A stretch of DNA of 64,000 bases, from the NCBI RefSeq assembly GCF_014698505.1, contig NZ_JACJTD010000001.1, positions 248,001 to 312,000 of the forward strand, given 5' to 3'. The translations under genes and the position numbers were made by a program. Below, piece after piece: positions 36,601 through 45,053 of the stretch. Source of the DNA: Nostoc foliaceum FACHB-393. Lineage in GTDB: Bacteria > Cyanobacteriota > Cyanobacteriia > Cyanobacteriales > Nostocaceae. Positions within the stretch are counted from its first letter, which is position 1, and each line of letters opens with the position of its first letter. The notes beneath the pieces are model-generated. The model worked only from the letters and a program-made list of their open reading frames with translations, ran no database searches and was not told the DNA's origin.

Positions 36601-37536
36601 CTAATTAACGACCTTAGTTCGCCAAGGTGTTGGATCTACAGATTGTCCGTTGACATACAGACCCCAGTGTAAATGTGGCCCAGTGGAAGCACCTGTTGAA
36701 CCTACTGCACCAATTAGTTGACCAGCTTTCACAAGATCACCTTCTTTAACGTTAATACGACTTAGGTGCATGAAAATACTGGTTACTCCTTGACCGTGGT
36801 CAATGCCAACTACGTTACCATGAACCCGAAACCCTTGGGATACCCTACCTACCAAAGCAACTCGCCCAGCGGCTGGGGCAATTACCGATGAACCGGCAGC
36901 ACCAGCGTAGTCAAGACCACGATGATAGTAGTCCTTTGCAAATGTACCATTATAGTAGCGACGTACACCATAGGTTGTACTCATCCGCCCTGCATTTGGT
37001 TTCAGAAATACTCCATTCCAATACTTTTCTGGTGTTTGTAACGCCTTAAAAGCTGCCACCCGCTTAAGTTCAAGCTCTGTGGCACCCACTCCGGCTTTGC
37101 CAGGTGGTAAAGTAATGCGTTGTACGGGGAATTTGCGATTAAGCACATTCACTGCCAAGTTTTGCACCTGACCATCTCCCGTAACCCTAAGTGTTCTAGT
37201 TCCAGCTTTTTCTAGTGGTGTTGTGGGAACAAAGGCCCGATACTGATTGGGCGCAATTTCAAAAGCTGGGTATGTATTCTTACCACTCGCTACTGTTGGA
37301 TTTGTACCATTCTCAGGATTATCTAGATTAATCTCTACCGAGAGTGTATCCCCTAATTTAGGATTAGTTGGAGTCACCTTTACTTGTAAAGCATCTACAG
37401 GCAATGCCAAGGTGAGAGGGAGAACAGCAAATATTCCCTTGAACACATTTATTGCACGGCGATTCACTGTCAAATTTTTTACATCAAAACCGAGCAACTT
37501 TTTGTTTGAACTACTAGTGCTATTCTCAATAATCAT
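36601..37536 (-). CDS. M23 family metallopeptidase
   Basis: A 311-residue envelope endopeptidase or its regulatory homologue. An N-terminal hydrophobic segment (about 31-49, VFKGIFAVLPLTLALPVDAL) gives export. Then an Ig-like region (VKVTPTNPKLGDTLSVEINL) and the peptidase domain from about 190: metal-binding HRGLDYAGAAG (H and D), IFMHLSR and PHLHWGLYVNG (HxH). All zinc ligands are present, so activity on peptidoglycan cross-links is expected. Single gene, with about 60 bp of spacer before the ComFB-like start region. Confidence 0.93.
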   Translation of the reverse strand: MIIENSTSSSNKKLLGFDVKNLTVNRRAINVFKGIFAVLPLTLALPVDALQVKVTPTNPKLGDTLSVEINLDNPENGTNPTVASGKNTYPAFEIAPNQYRAFVPTTPLEKAGTRTLRVTGDGQVQNLAVNVLNRKFPVQRITLPPGKAGVGATELELKRVAAFKALQTPEKYWNGVFLKPNAGRMSTTYGVRRYYNGTFAKDYYHRGLDYAGAAGSSVIAPAAGRVALVGRVSQGFRVHGNVVGIDHGQGVTSIFMHLSRINVKEGDLVKAGQLIGAVGSTGASTGPHLHWGLYVNGQSVDPTPWRTKVVN

Positions 37537-38259
37537 AGAGCTACAAAAATCCCTTGTTTGTGTTGGAAAATAGACTAGCTTATTTTTACTAGTGTTTCCT
37601 GTTTGCAGCAGATGTTGATGAAAACTATAAATTTTGGAAATCCTCCAGGAAATTATATACAGGCTAGGGGCAGGGGGAAAAAGACAAGGGAGAATGATGT
37701 GTAACTGTAATTTAGTGAATTGGTGTTTTAATAACCAAGGTGTATTTCATTGGCAATAATCTTAAAATTTAACTAGATTGATGGCAAAGACGCTCTCGTG
37801 GCTTGCCATAGGTATATCATTTGTTAGGCAACAAATGAAACTCGCTAGAGTTTAGCCATTGCATAATAATACTTGAAGAAAATCTTGGAATCAACTGGAC
37901 ACTTGTTCAACTGGACACTCATACTACACTGTTAGGCAAAAGTTGGTGTAGGAAAATCACCTAAACCAGTTAACCCAGGAGGAAAGTGTCATAAATAACC
38001 CCATAAAATTTAGGTAAAACTAGCTTTATTAAGCTGGTGAACATTTAATAGCACAAGTAGGGCGGATAAGATGCCCACCCTATGATAAGTTTTATTGATA
38101 TATAGTGTGAAATTATAGGATTTTCGGTTTATCTAATTCTTAATCGCCGTTTATACACTCATAACAGATATTACTAGTGTTGGTATAGATGTAAAACAAC
38201 AGTGATTTTACCTAAAATTTTCTCGTTCCGAGTTTTGCAGATCATTAAGGTTATCAACT
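37537..38259. other. Intergenic region without a gene
   Basis: Includes a GC-rich inverted repeat near 38061-38082 (GGGCGG and CCCACCC around GATAAGATG), a member of an interspersed family. A TGGACACT direct repeat occurs at about 37898 and 37913. No gene is seen on either strand. Confidence 0.55.
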
Positions 38260-38952
38260 CTAAGCTGATAGTTTTATTTTTGACTTGAGCTTACCATCTT
38301 CCATGTCAACGATGCGATCGGCAATGTCTAGGATGCGGTTGTCATGAGTAACCATCAAGATGGTACAGCTTTGTTCTTTTGCCAGTTTTTGCATGAGATT
38401 GACTACATCTCGTCCCGATTGACTGTCAAGGGCGGCAGTGGGTTCATCCGCTAGGATTATTTGAGGATGACTGACTAAGGCGCGAGCGATCGCTACTCTT
38501 TGTTTTTGTCCCCCAGACAGTTTATCTGGATAGTAATGCAAATGATTTCCTAATCCTACCTGCTCTAGCATTTGGGCTGATCTAGCTAGCATCTTTTTTA
38601 AGTCAAGATGTTGGTGCAATTCCAAAGCTATTTTGACATTTTGGAGCGCTGTTAAACTACCATGCAAGTTATGCCCTTGGAAAATATAACCGTTACGCCG
38701 TCGCGCCTGTACTAGTTGTTCAGCACTAGCACCACAAAGTTCTCGTCCCAACACCCGCAAACTACCAGATTGGGCAGAACGCAACCCACCCACCAAGGTC
38801 AGCAAGGTTGTCTTTCCAGAACCAGAGGGCCCAGTCATAATAATAATTTCACTGGCGTTAATCTCTAAGTTGATATTATATAAAACTTGCTTGCGGAGTG
38901 AGCCATGACCAAAGTAGTGGTCGAGATTTTTAATAGAGATGACGGGAAGCAT
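38260..38952 (-). CDS. devA: DevA-family ABC transporter ATPase
   Basis: ATP-binding subunit, 230 residues, of a DevBCA-type exporter. Walker A GPSGSGKTTL at 41-50, Q-loop YIFQGHNLHG, ABC signature LSGGQKQRVAIARAL and Walker B IILADEPTAALD with the H-loop MVTHDNR. The N-terminus (SIKNLDHYFGHGSLRKQVLY) is typical of DevA. In Anabaena the founding DevBCA exports heterocyst glycolipids, but these genomes hold several paralogous sets with other or unknown cargo. It is last in the devB-devC-devA operon, 125 bp after devC across a heptamer repeat. Confidence 0.92.
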   Translation of the reverse strand: MLPVISIKNLDHYFGHGSLRKQVLYNINLEINASEIIIMTGPSGSGKTTLLTLVGGLRSAQSGSLRVLGRELCGASAEQLVQARRRNGYIFQGHNLHGSLTALQNVKIALELHQHLDLKKMLARSAQMLEQVGLGNHLHYYPDKLSGGQKQRVAIARALVSHPQIILADEPTAALDSQSGRDVVNLMQKLAKEQSCTILMVTHDNRILDIADRIVDMEDGKLKSKIKLSA

Positions 38953-38964
38953 ATTTGGGGAGTG

Positions 38965-39044
38965 GAGGAGTTAGGAGTTAGGAGTTAGGAGTTAGGGGTT
39001 TGGAGTTAGGAGTTTGGAGTGGAGGAGTTAGGAGTTAGAAGTTG
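38965..39044. repeat. GGAGTTA heptamer tandem repeat in the devC-devA gap
   Basis: About ten perfect or near-perfect copies of GGAGTTA (variants GGGGTTT, GGAGTTT). It fills most of the intercistronic region, only about 12 bp from the devA start codon, and may affect devA translation or mRNA stability. Confidence 0.9.
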
Positions 39045-39077
39045 TAAAAATTCTTGCCTGTTTCTTGTCCCCCAGTT

Positions 39078-40250
39078 TTAGAACATATCAGCGGGGTCGG
39101 TGGCTTGGAGTTTGCGGGTTGCGATCGCACCGGAAATTGTACACATAATGATAGTCAGCACTAATACTTGCAATGCCCGAATTGCAGTCATGTACATGGG
39201 TAAATTTGTGGCACTGCGAGTCAGTTGGTAAAGTGCTAAGGATACTCCCAAACCGGGGAAAAACCCCAGTGCTGCCAATATCAACGATTCTTCAAGCACT
39301 ACACCTAGCAGGTAATAATTGCGATATCCCATTGCTTTGAAGGTGGCGTATTCCCGAACATGGGCATTAACATCAGTGGAGAGGACTTGATAGACGATAA
39401 TCACGCCCACCACAAAGCCCATCGATACACCCAGGCTGAAGATAAATCCAATTGGAGAATTTGTTCTCCAGAAGTTGTTTTCAAATTCAATAAATTCTTT
39501 GTGGGTTAAAACTCTGACATCATCTCTGAGGTAAGCTTTCAATGTTGCTGCTACCTTTTTCGGTTCATAGCCTGGTTTTACCTTAATCAAACCTAGACTG
39601 ACACTACTTGACTGTCGCCCGGAAAATAGCCGCAAAAAGTTTTGATCGCTGGTAATCAGGTTGCCATCAGCGCCAAAGGAAGCCCCGACTTGAAATAAGC
39701 CACTAATGGTAATTGTGCGCCGTTCTATTTCGGTGGTTAGGGTTTTACCTTGGTCAATTTTAGCGATCGCTTTTTGATAATCTCCTCTTGCACCACGATC
39801 GAACAAGACGGTATTCGGCATTTTGATCGCTTGCAATTGCTGGTTAACATCTGGTAGGTCAAAGGCTGGCTTGTCTGGGTTAAAGCCGATAACTAACACC
39901 CCCGTCTCACGGTGTGTTTGGGGATTTTTCCAGATTGTATTGTTGAAATACATTGGTTCTGCCGACTTCACCCCTGGTATATCCATTGCTTGGTAAAGTC
40001 GCCGACGAGAAAATGTAGACAAGCTTGGCAGGTTACGGGCTTGGGGACTCGTTAAAACAATGTCTGCTTGCAAACTGCGATGCAGTCTGGTATTACTGTC
40101 ATACAACGCAGTCTGAAAGCCCAGTTGCATGAACATGAGAAGATCCGCAAAAGCAATGCCTGACAATGCCACCAAGAGACGGCTTTTTTCATGACTCAGT
40201 TGCAGCCATCCAAGAGGGGTTCGCCGTCGCAGTTGTTTGATCAATCCCAT
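39078..40250 (-). CDS. devC: DevC-family ABC transporter permease
   Basis: A 390-residue integral membrane subunit of the exporter. One N-terminal helix (about 25-45, LLVALSGIAFADLLMFMQLG) is followed by a large periplasmic domain and three C-terminal helices (about 270-295, 315-340, 360-380) in the FtsX/MacB-like arrangement. LSTDVNAHVREYATFKAMGY is the conserved loop after the second helix. It partners DevA and the fusion protein DevB; the start at 40250 (MGLIKQLRRRTPLGWLQL) is typical. Confidence 0.92.
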   Translation of the reverse strand: MGLIKQLRRRTPLGWLQLSHEKSRLLVALSGIAFADLLMFMQLGFQTALYDSNTRLHRSLQADIVLTSPQARNLPSLSTFSRRRLYQAMDIPGVKSAEPMYFNNTIWKNPQTHRETGVLVIGFNPDKPAFDLPDVNQQLQAIKMPNTVLFDRGARGDYQKAIAKIDQGKTLTTEIERRTITISGLFQVGASFGADGNLITSDQNFLRLFSGRQSSSVSLGLIKVKPGYEPKKVAATLKAYLRDDVRVLTHKEFIEFENNFWRTNSPIGFIFSLGVSMGFVVGVIIVYQVLSTDVNAHVREYATFKAMGYRNYYLLGVVLEESLILAALGFFPGLGVSLALYQLTRSATNLPMYMTAIRALQVLVLTIIMCTISGAIATRKLQATDPADMF

Positions 40251-40404
40251 AATCTAGGTAAGCTGTTAAGCATTTAATTTGCACATTGAGATCGCAGGGG
40301 GGCAGGGAGCAAGGGAGAGGGTTTGCAGCTTTTATGACCATGAAAATGATGCAATTTAAATGACAATTAGCTTAACTGTCATCAGTTATCAGTATGCATG
40401 TGTT

Positions 40405-40430
40405 ATCCCATCCCCTTTTAAGGGTGGGAT
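40405..40430 (-). terminator. Hairpin just beyond devB
   Basis: ATCCCATCCC (40405-40414) pairs with GGGTGGGAT (40422-40430) with one bulge, four bases after the devB stop in the 184-bp devB-devC gap. There is no T-run, so it is more likely an mRNA stem that differentially stabilises devB than a full terminator. Confidence 0.45.
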
Positions 40431-40434
40431 GAGC

Positions 40435-41634
40435 TTAAAGTTCAATTACTGCCTTAACTTGCATATTGGTTAAGGTGGCAGCTTTTCGGCTGGAGGCTTC
40501 ATCTAGTCGGATATGGACTTCTACTACTCTGTTGTCGATATTACTGACGGGATCTGTGTTAATCACATTCTGCCGTCGCACTTGCAAGCCCTTGTGATCT
40601 ACGATTCCCTGCAATTCAATTGGGAGGTAATCACCAAGTATTCGCACTTGCTGTCCTGAATGCACTTTGCCAATATCGCTTTCGTAGACTTCAGCGATTA
40701 CATACATTTGGCTAGTTTGTCCGATATCAGCAATGCCATCATTTGATACTAATTCGCCAGGATGGGTATGGATCTCGAATACCTGTCCATTTTGGGGCGA
40801 TCGCACTTCTGCCTGTTTAAGATTGACTTTTGCTAGATTCATGGCTGCTACGGCACGATTGATTTCTGCTTGGGCAGCTTCTACATCTACTCCGCGTATC
40901 TCAGCAATTTCATCGAGTGTGGCTATGGCTTCTTTTACCTGTTGCTGGCTAGTTGATTGGGTACGATTTAACTGTGCCTGTGCTTCTTGCAGACTTTTTT
41001 GGGCAGTTTCCAAGCTTAAACGCTTACTATCCCGTTGGGAGGCGGAAATTGCGCCCTTTTGATATAGTTGCTGATAGCGTTCGTCTTCTGCTTGGGCGTT
41101 ACGCACTTCGGCTTGGAATCGTTCAATTGTCGCTGCTTGGGTATTAATATTACCTTGGCGTTCTGCTTTTAGGCGAGCGATCGCAGCTTTTTGGGCAGCA
41201 ATTCCACCACGTTTAGCACCTGCTTGGATGCGGTTTAGGTTTGCCTGGGCTACTTTTACTTGTTCCTGCGCCTCTTTTAATTCTGCTTGCAAGCGATCGC
41301 GGCTATTCAAAATCGCAATCACCTGTCCTGCTTTTACCCTATCCCCCTCCTTTACTAACAATTTTTCTACCCGGCTTCCTTCCGCAGACACCGCAGCAGA
41401 GAGTTTAATTACCTTTCCCTCTGGTTCGATCCGTCCTAAAGCTGTTACCGTTTTTAACTGTGGCAATTGTGTTGCTGGCACTTGGATCTCTAGATTTGCA
41501 TAATTTTGCCAGCGTTTTACTATATAAAAACTTATTCCGCCAACCAATAAAGATGCGATTATACCTATAGCAACAGATGGACGCAGAATAGACTTAGGGA
41601 ACGGTCTGTACCCTAGCTTTGAGTTTCGCACCAT
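40435..41634 (-). CDS. devB: DevB-family periplasmic adaptor (membrane fusion protein)
   Basis: HlyD-like adaptor that links the DevC/DevA pump to a TolC-type outer-membrane channel. The 399-residue protein has one N-terminal transmembrane helix (about 18-37, PSVAIGIIASLLVGGISFYI), a lipoyl-type half motif (VSAEGSRVEKLLVKEGDRVK), a long coiled-coil hairpin rich in Ala/Gln (residues about 115-270) and the second half motif (VRSPQNGQVFEIHTHPGELV). It is the first gene of the operon. A clear NtcA site was not found in the 690 bp upstream. Confidence 0.92.
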   Translation of the reverse strand: MVRNSKLGYRPFPKSILRPSVAIGIIASLLVGGISFYIVKRWQNYANLEIQVPATQLPQLKTVTALGRIEPEGKVIKLSAAVSAEGSRVEKLLVKEGDRVKAGQVIAILNSRDRLQAELKEAQEQVKVAQANLNRIQAGAKRGGIAAQKAAIARLKAERQGNINTQAATIERFQAEVRNAQAEDERYQQLYQKGAISASQRDSKRLSLETAQKSLQEAQAQLNRTQSTSQQQVKEAIATLDEIAEIRGVDVEAAQAEINRAVAAMNLAKVNLKQAEVRSPQNGQVFEIHTHPGELVSNDGIADIGQTSQMYVIAEVYESDIGKVHSGQQVRILGDYLPIELQGIVDHKGLQVRRQNVINTDPVSNIDNRVVEVHIRLDEASSRKAATLTNMQVKAVIEL

Positions 41635-42321
41635 AGATTACCTCTTAACTAGTGGCGCAGAAAAAACTAAATAGATTAAGCTTTTCTCGTTACCTCTGTT
41701 AGTTATTGTTAATTTATCGATTCAGAGTTCATAAAAAGTGGAATTCGTTGAGAATTTATCAACCTAGTGCAATTTAGCTGGATAGGATAACAAAAAGTCA
41801 ATCTCGAATATTAAGAGAGTTATGTTACTGACGAACTACTTTGTTTTTTTGAAAGTACTCAGGTATAGTAAACGGTTTCAAAATTACGGGTTGTAACAGT
41901 GCCAACAATTAGAGGTAAATCCAGTCAAAAGCAAAGTTTTTTTGTCATCAAAAACAAATAATTTGCAATTGCTAAAAATCTATTTAAATTTGATAATTTT
42001 ATTATATTTAGTGATACATTGAACTCCTGAAATTCCTTTTTATGAATTGCTTTTTAAGTTTGTTAACCCATTTGCTAACCAGAACTTCAGTACGCTATGG
42101 CTATTAGTAGCATTATTAGTAACTCCAACCTTTACTCCTGTTAAAGGGATTTAAATCGTTAAATAAGATAGATAGATAGAAACATTTTCTACTGAAAGGC
42201 TCAGAATCTTGACTATCGGGCTGTAAACTACATTTAGGGACTTCTGAACAAAAAAAGCTCTAAGTATCTCTTATGGGATCGAGAGAAGTCTCTGACATCA
42301 ATTTAAGAGGCAAAATAACCA
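41635..42321. other. Divergent intergenic region devB / dctQ
   Basis: Long A/T-rich spacer that must hold the promoters of the exporter operon and of the TRAP permease genes. A near-NtcA sequence GTAACAGTGCCAAC (41893-41906) has only one correct half. A short open frame near 42040-42150 encodes a hydrophobic stretch but has no usable start, so no gene is called. Confidence 0.5.
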
Positions 42322-42876
42322 TTGGAAAAATTATTAAGAATATCAAAAATTATTGATAATTGCACTGAACGCATTGGTCGATTTAGCAGTTGGCTGGTGC
42401 TAGTAATGATCCTACTTGGTGTGTGGAATGTTTTCGGGCGATATCTCGGACGAATTAGTGGTAATAATTTTACTTCCAACGCTTACATAGAATCTCAATG
42501 GTATATTTTTGATTTAGTTTTCTTATTGGGAGCAGCTTATACCCTCAAGCATAACGAACATGTCCGTGTTGATATTTTTTACAGTAATTGGCCGCCTCGG
42601 CGAAAGGCACTTGCAGACTTACTAGGGACTATATTTTTCCTCATCCCATTCTGCATCATCGTAATCATTTTTTCTTGGGATGCCGTTGTGGCTTCATGGC
42701 AAATCAAGGAAGCCTCATCTGATCCTGGTGGGTTGCCTCGTTACCCCATTAAAGCGATGATTATTGTCGGCTTTGTGCTGCTGATTTTCCAGGGAATTTC
42801 TCAGGCGATCAAAAACTTGGCAATTCTCCAAAGCAGAATAGAACCTCAGGAGGAAAATCATGACATTGGCTTATGA
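42322..42876 (+). CDS. dctQ: TRAP transporter small permease (DctQ)
   Basis: A 184-residue protein with four transmembrane helices (about 22-40, 66-84, 107-128, 149-168) typical of DctQ, including FDLVFLLGAAYTLKHNEHVR and VRVDIFYSNWPPR. It pairs with the large permease DctM; the two genes overlap by 17 bp and are translated together. The start is TTG at 42322 after an AGAGG sequence; no better ATG exists before the first helix. In Anabaena PCC 7120 a gene set of the same layout transports pyruvate and other 2-oxo acids. Confidence 0.9.
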   Translation: MEKLLRISKIIDNCTERIGRFSSWLVLVMILLGVWNVFGRYLGRISGNNFTSNAYIESQWYIFDLVFLLGAAYTLKHNEHVRVDIFYSNWPPRRKALADLLGTIFFLIPFCIIVIIFSWDAVVASWQIKEASSDPGGLPRYPIKAMIIVGFVLLIFQGISQAIKNLAILQSRIEPQEENHDIGL

Positions 42877-44197
42877 ATGGTTGGGGCCACTGATGTTTGC
42901 TGGTGCTTTGGTGCTGTTGTCGCTGGGATATCCGGTAGCATTTTCATTAGGTGGTGTGGCAATTTTATTTGGAATCCTAGGAATTAGCTTAGGTGTATTT
43001 GACCCAGTATTTCTTACCGCCATGCCACAGCGGATTTTTGGTATCATGGCAAACTATACCTTATTAGCTATCCCTTACTTCATCTTTATGGGGGCAATGC
43101 TGGAGAAATCTGGGATAGCAGAAAGGCTGTTAGAAACGATGGGGATTTTGTTGGGACGCTTGCGTGGCGGACTGGCTTTAGCTGTGATATTGGTAGGTGC
43201 AATGCTTGCAGCTACAACTGGTGTAGTAGCGGCGACAGTGGTAGCAATGGGTTTGATTTCTCTGCCAATTATGCTCCGCTATGGGTACAACAAAGAATTA
43301 GCTACTGGTGTGATTGCTGCATCGGGAACCTTGGGGCAAATTATCCCGCCGAGTGTGGTGTTGGTAGTGCTGGGTGATCAGTTAGGTGTGTCGGTGGGCG
43401 ACTTGTTCCTCGGTTCAGTGATTCCTGGTTTGATGATGGCAAGTGCATTTGCCCTACACGTGCTAATTGTGGCATTTTTGAAGCCAGATTTAGCACCAGC
43501 CTTACCTGCTGAGGTCAGAGAAATTGGTGGGAAAGCTTTGGGAAGACGGGTAATTCAGGTGATGATACCACCTTTGATACTAATTTTATTGGTGCTGGGA
43601 AGTATATTTTTTGGCATTGCTACGCCGACAGAAGCGGGTGCAGTGGGTTGTGGTGGTGCGATCGCACTTGCGGCTGCTAACCGTAAACTTACCTTAGAAT
43701 CTTTGCGCCAAGTTTGTGATGCCACTTTGCGAATCACCAGCATGGTGGTTTTTATCCTGTTTGGTTCCACAGCTTTTAGTTTAGTCTTTCGGGGATTAAA
43801 TGGCGATCGCTTCATGTTCGATGTTCTCGCCAATCTCCCCGGCGGTAAAATCGGTTTTTTGGTTGTCAGCATGGCGGTGGTATTCATCCTTGGCTTTTTC
43901 ATCGACTTTTTCGAGATTGCCTTTATTGTCGTTCCCTTATTTGTACCAGTTGCCCAAAACTTGGGTATTGACTTAGTTTGGTACGGCGTAGTTTTGGGAG
44001 CAAATTTGCAAACTTCCTTCCTCACACCTCCCTTTGGTTTTGCCCTGTTTTACCTGCGCGGTGTCGCACCACCGGAAGTAACTACAAAGGATATATATCG
44101 CGGTGCAATACCGTTTATTTTGTTGCAACTATTGGTGCTGGTGTTGCTTATTGTTTTCCCAGGAATAGTCAGTTTCTTACCTTCTTTGGGAAACTAG
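42860..44197 (+). CDS. dctM: TRAP transporter large permease (DctM)
   Basis: A 445-residue, about 12-helix permease that forms the Na+-coupled translocation path. Family stretches: MFAGALVLLSLGYPVAFSLG, RLRGGLALAVILVGAMLAAT, ASGTLGQIIPPSVVLVVLGD and ANLQTSFLTPPFGFALFYLR. The start is ATG at 42860 inside dctQ, with an AGGAGG site at 42848-42853. The substrate-binding partner is encoded convergently 860 bp away. Substrate is inferred to be small monocarboxylate 2-oxo acids. Confidence 0.95.
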   Translation: MTLAYEWLGPLMFAGALVLLSLGYPVAFSLGGVAILFGILGISLGVFDPVFLTAMPQRIFGIMANYTLLAIPYFIFMGAMLEKSGIAERLLETMGILLGRLRGGLALAVILVGAMLAATTGVVAATVVAMGLISLPIMLRYGYNKELATGVIAASGTLGQIIPPSVVLVVLGDQLGVSVGDLFLGSVIPGLMMASAFALHVLIVAFLKPDLAPALPAEVREIGGKALGRRVIQVMIPPLILILLVLGSIFFGIATPTEAGAVGCGGAIALAAANRKLTLESLRQVCDATLRITSMVVFILFGSTAFSLVFRGLNGDRFMFDVLANLPGGKIGFLVVSMAVVFILGFFIDFFEIAFIVVPLFVPVAQNLGIDLVWYGVVLGANLQTSFLTPPFGFALFYLRGVAPPEVTTKDIYRGAIPFILLQLLVLVLLIVFPGIVSFLPSLGN

Positions 44198-44600
44198 CGC
44201 TCTTTCATCACTCTCAGCATCACCTGACCACTTTTTAGCCAGTAGAGCATTAGTCATCGCTTTTTGCTGCTTGTTTCAGAAGCGTATTTAACAGCTTTTT
44301 CTAATTCTTCTTGATATCATGTCCGCATAATTAGTTATGCTAACCACAGTCATTACACCCTACCCCAACCCCTCCCTGCTTGCGGCTACGGTGTACACAC
44401 ATCTTTGTATAAAATCAAAATCGTTGAAGATCCCCCTAAATCCCCCTTAAAAAGGGGGACTTTGAAGGGCTTTTGGCGTTTCCCACTGTACATAAATTAT
44501 TACCGTCAAAAACGCCTTAAATATATTCTGGGTAAAGGTTATGATAAATGCGATGCCTGCGGCGGGCGTAGCCATAGCAGAGCTTGTGAGAAATGCGGGA
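44198..44600. other. Intergenic region with interspersed repeats
   Basis: Contains the hairpin TCCCCCTT (44441-44448)/AAGGGGGA (44452-44459), a frequent Nostoc-group repeat that may terminate dctM transcription, and a GC-rich interspersed block (about 44548-44580, GATGCCTGCGGCGGGCGTAG). Short frames here are not genes. Confidence 0.6.
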
Positions 44601-44831
44601 GTCGTTGATTGAATTTGGGCAGTTGTTGATTGAATTTGGGCAGTCGTTTATTAAATTTGGGCAGTCGTTTATTGAATTCGGGCAGTCGTTTATTAAATTT
44701 GGGCAGTCGTTTATTGAATTCGGGCAGTCGTTGATTGAATTTGGGCAGTTGTTGATTGAATTCGGGCAGTCGTTGATTGAATTTGGGCAGTCGTTTATTG
44801 AATTCGGGTAGTTGTTGATTAAATTCGGGCA
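44601..44831. repeat. 21-bp tandem array, 11 units
   Basis: Eleven head-to-tail copies of a 21-bp unit of the type GTCGTTGATTGAATTTGGGC(A), with few variants (GTTG/GTCG, GATT/TATT, TTTG/TTCG). Total 231 bp, no indels. Because 21 is a multiple of three, both strands stay open: plus reads heptapeptides (S/L)(L/F)IEFGQ, minus reads LP(E/K)FN(K/Q)(R/Q). Neither has a convincing start, so I treat it as a repeat and not as a gene. Confidence 0.95.
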
Positions 44832-45053
44832 ACCTCCAAGAATTTATATAAACCTATTTAATATTTCTGTAATAAATTAATTTATATTGAATAATGCGGG
44901 TGTCAAGTAACCCTAATTCTGTCTATCTTAGTGCTGTACGGGTAAAATTGTTGGCAAAGATTTCTCTTTACTGTGTGGTCTCTGCGCCTCGACGGTTAAA
45001 TCAATTACTTTTGCACCGTACAGACGCAGAGAGAAAAGCAAAGATTTTATAAA
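44832..45053. other. Spacer with interspersed repeat
   Basis: Between the 21-bp array and the dctP stop. Contains GTGGTCTCTGCGCCTCGACG (44973-44992), a relative of the repeat near 27115. Confidence 0.5.

Noticed and set aside
41893..41906. Possible NtcA site GTAACAGTGCCAAC upstream of devB
   Set aside because: Only the GTA half matches the GTAN8TAC consensus and no -10 at the right spacing was seen.
42040..42150. Hydrophobic short frame upstream of dctQ
   Set aside because: No usable start codon with ribosome-binding site, and no known family.
44539..44832. 97-codon minus-strand and 72-codon plus-strand frames over the 21-bp array
   Set aside because: Both exist only because the repeat unit is a multiple of three; neither has a convincing start signal.
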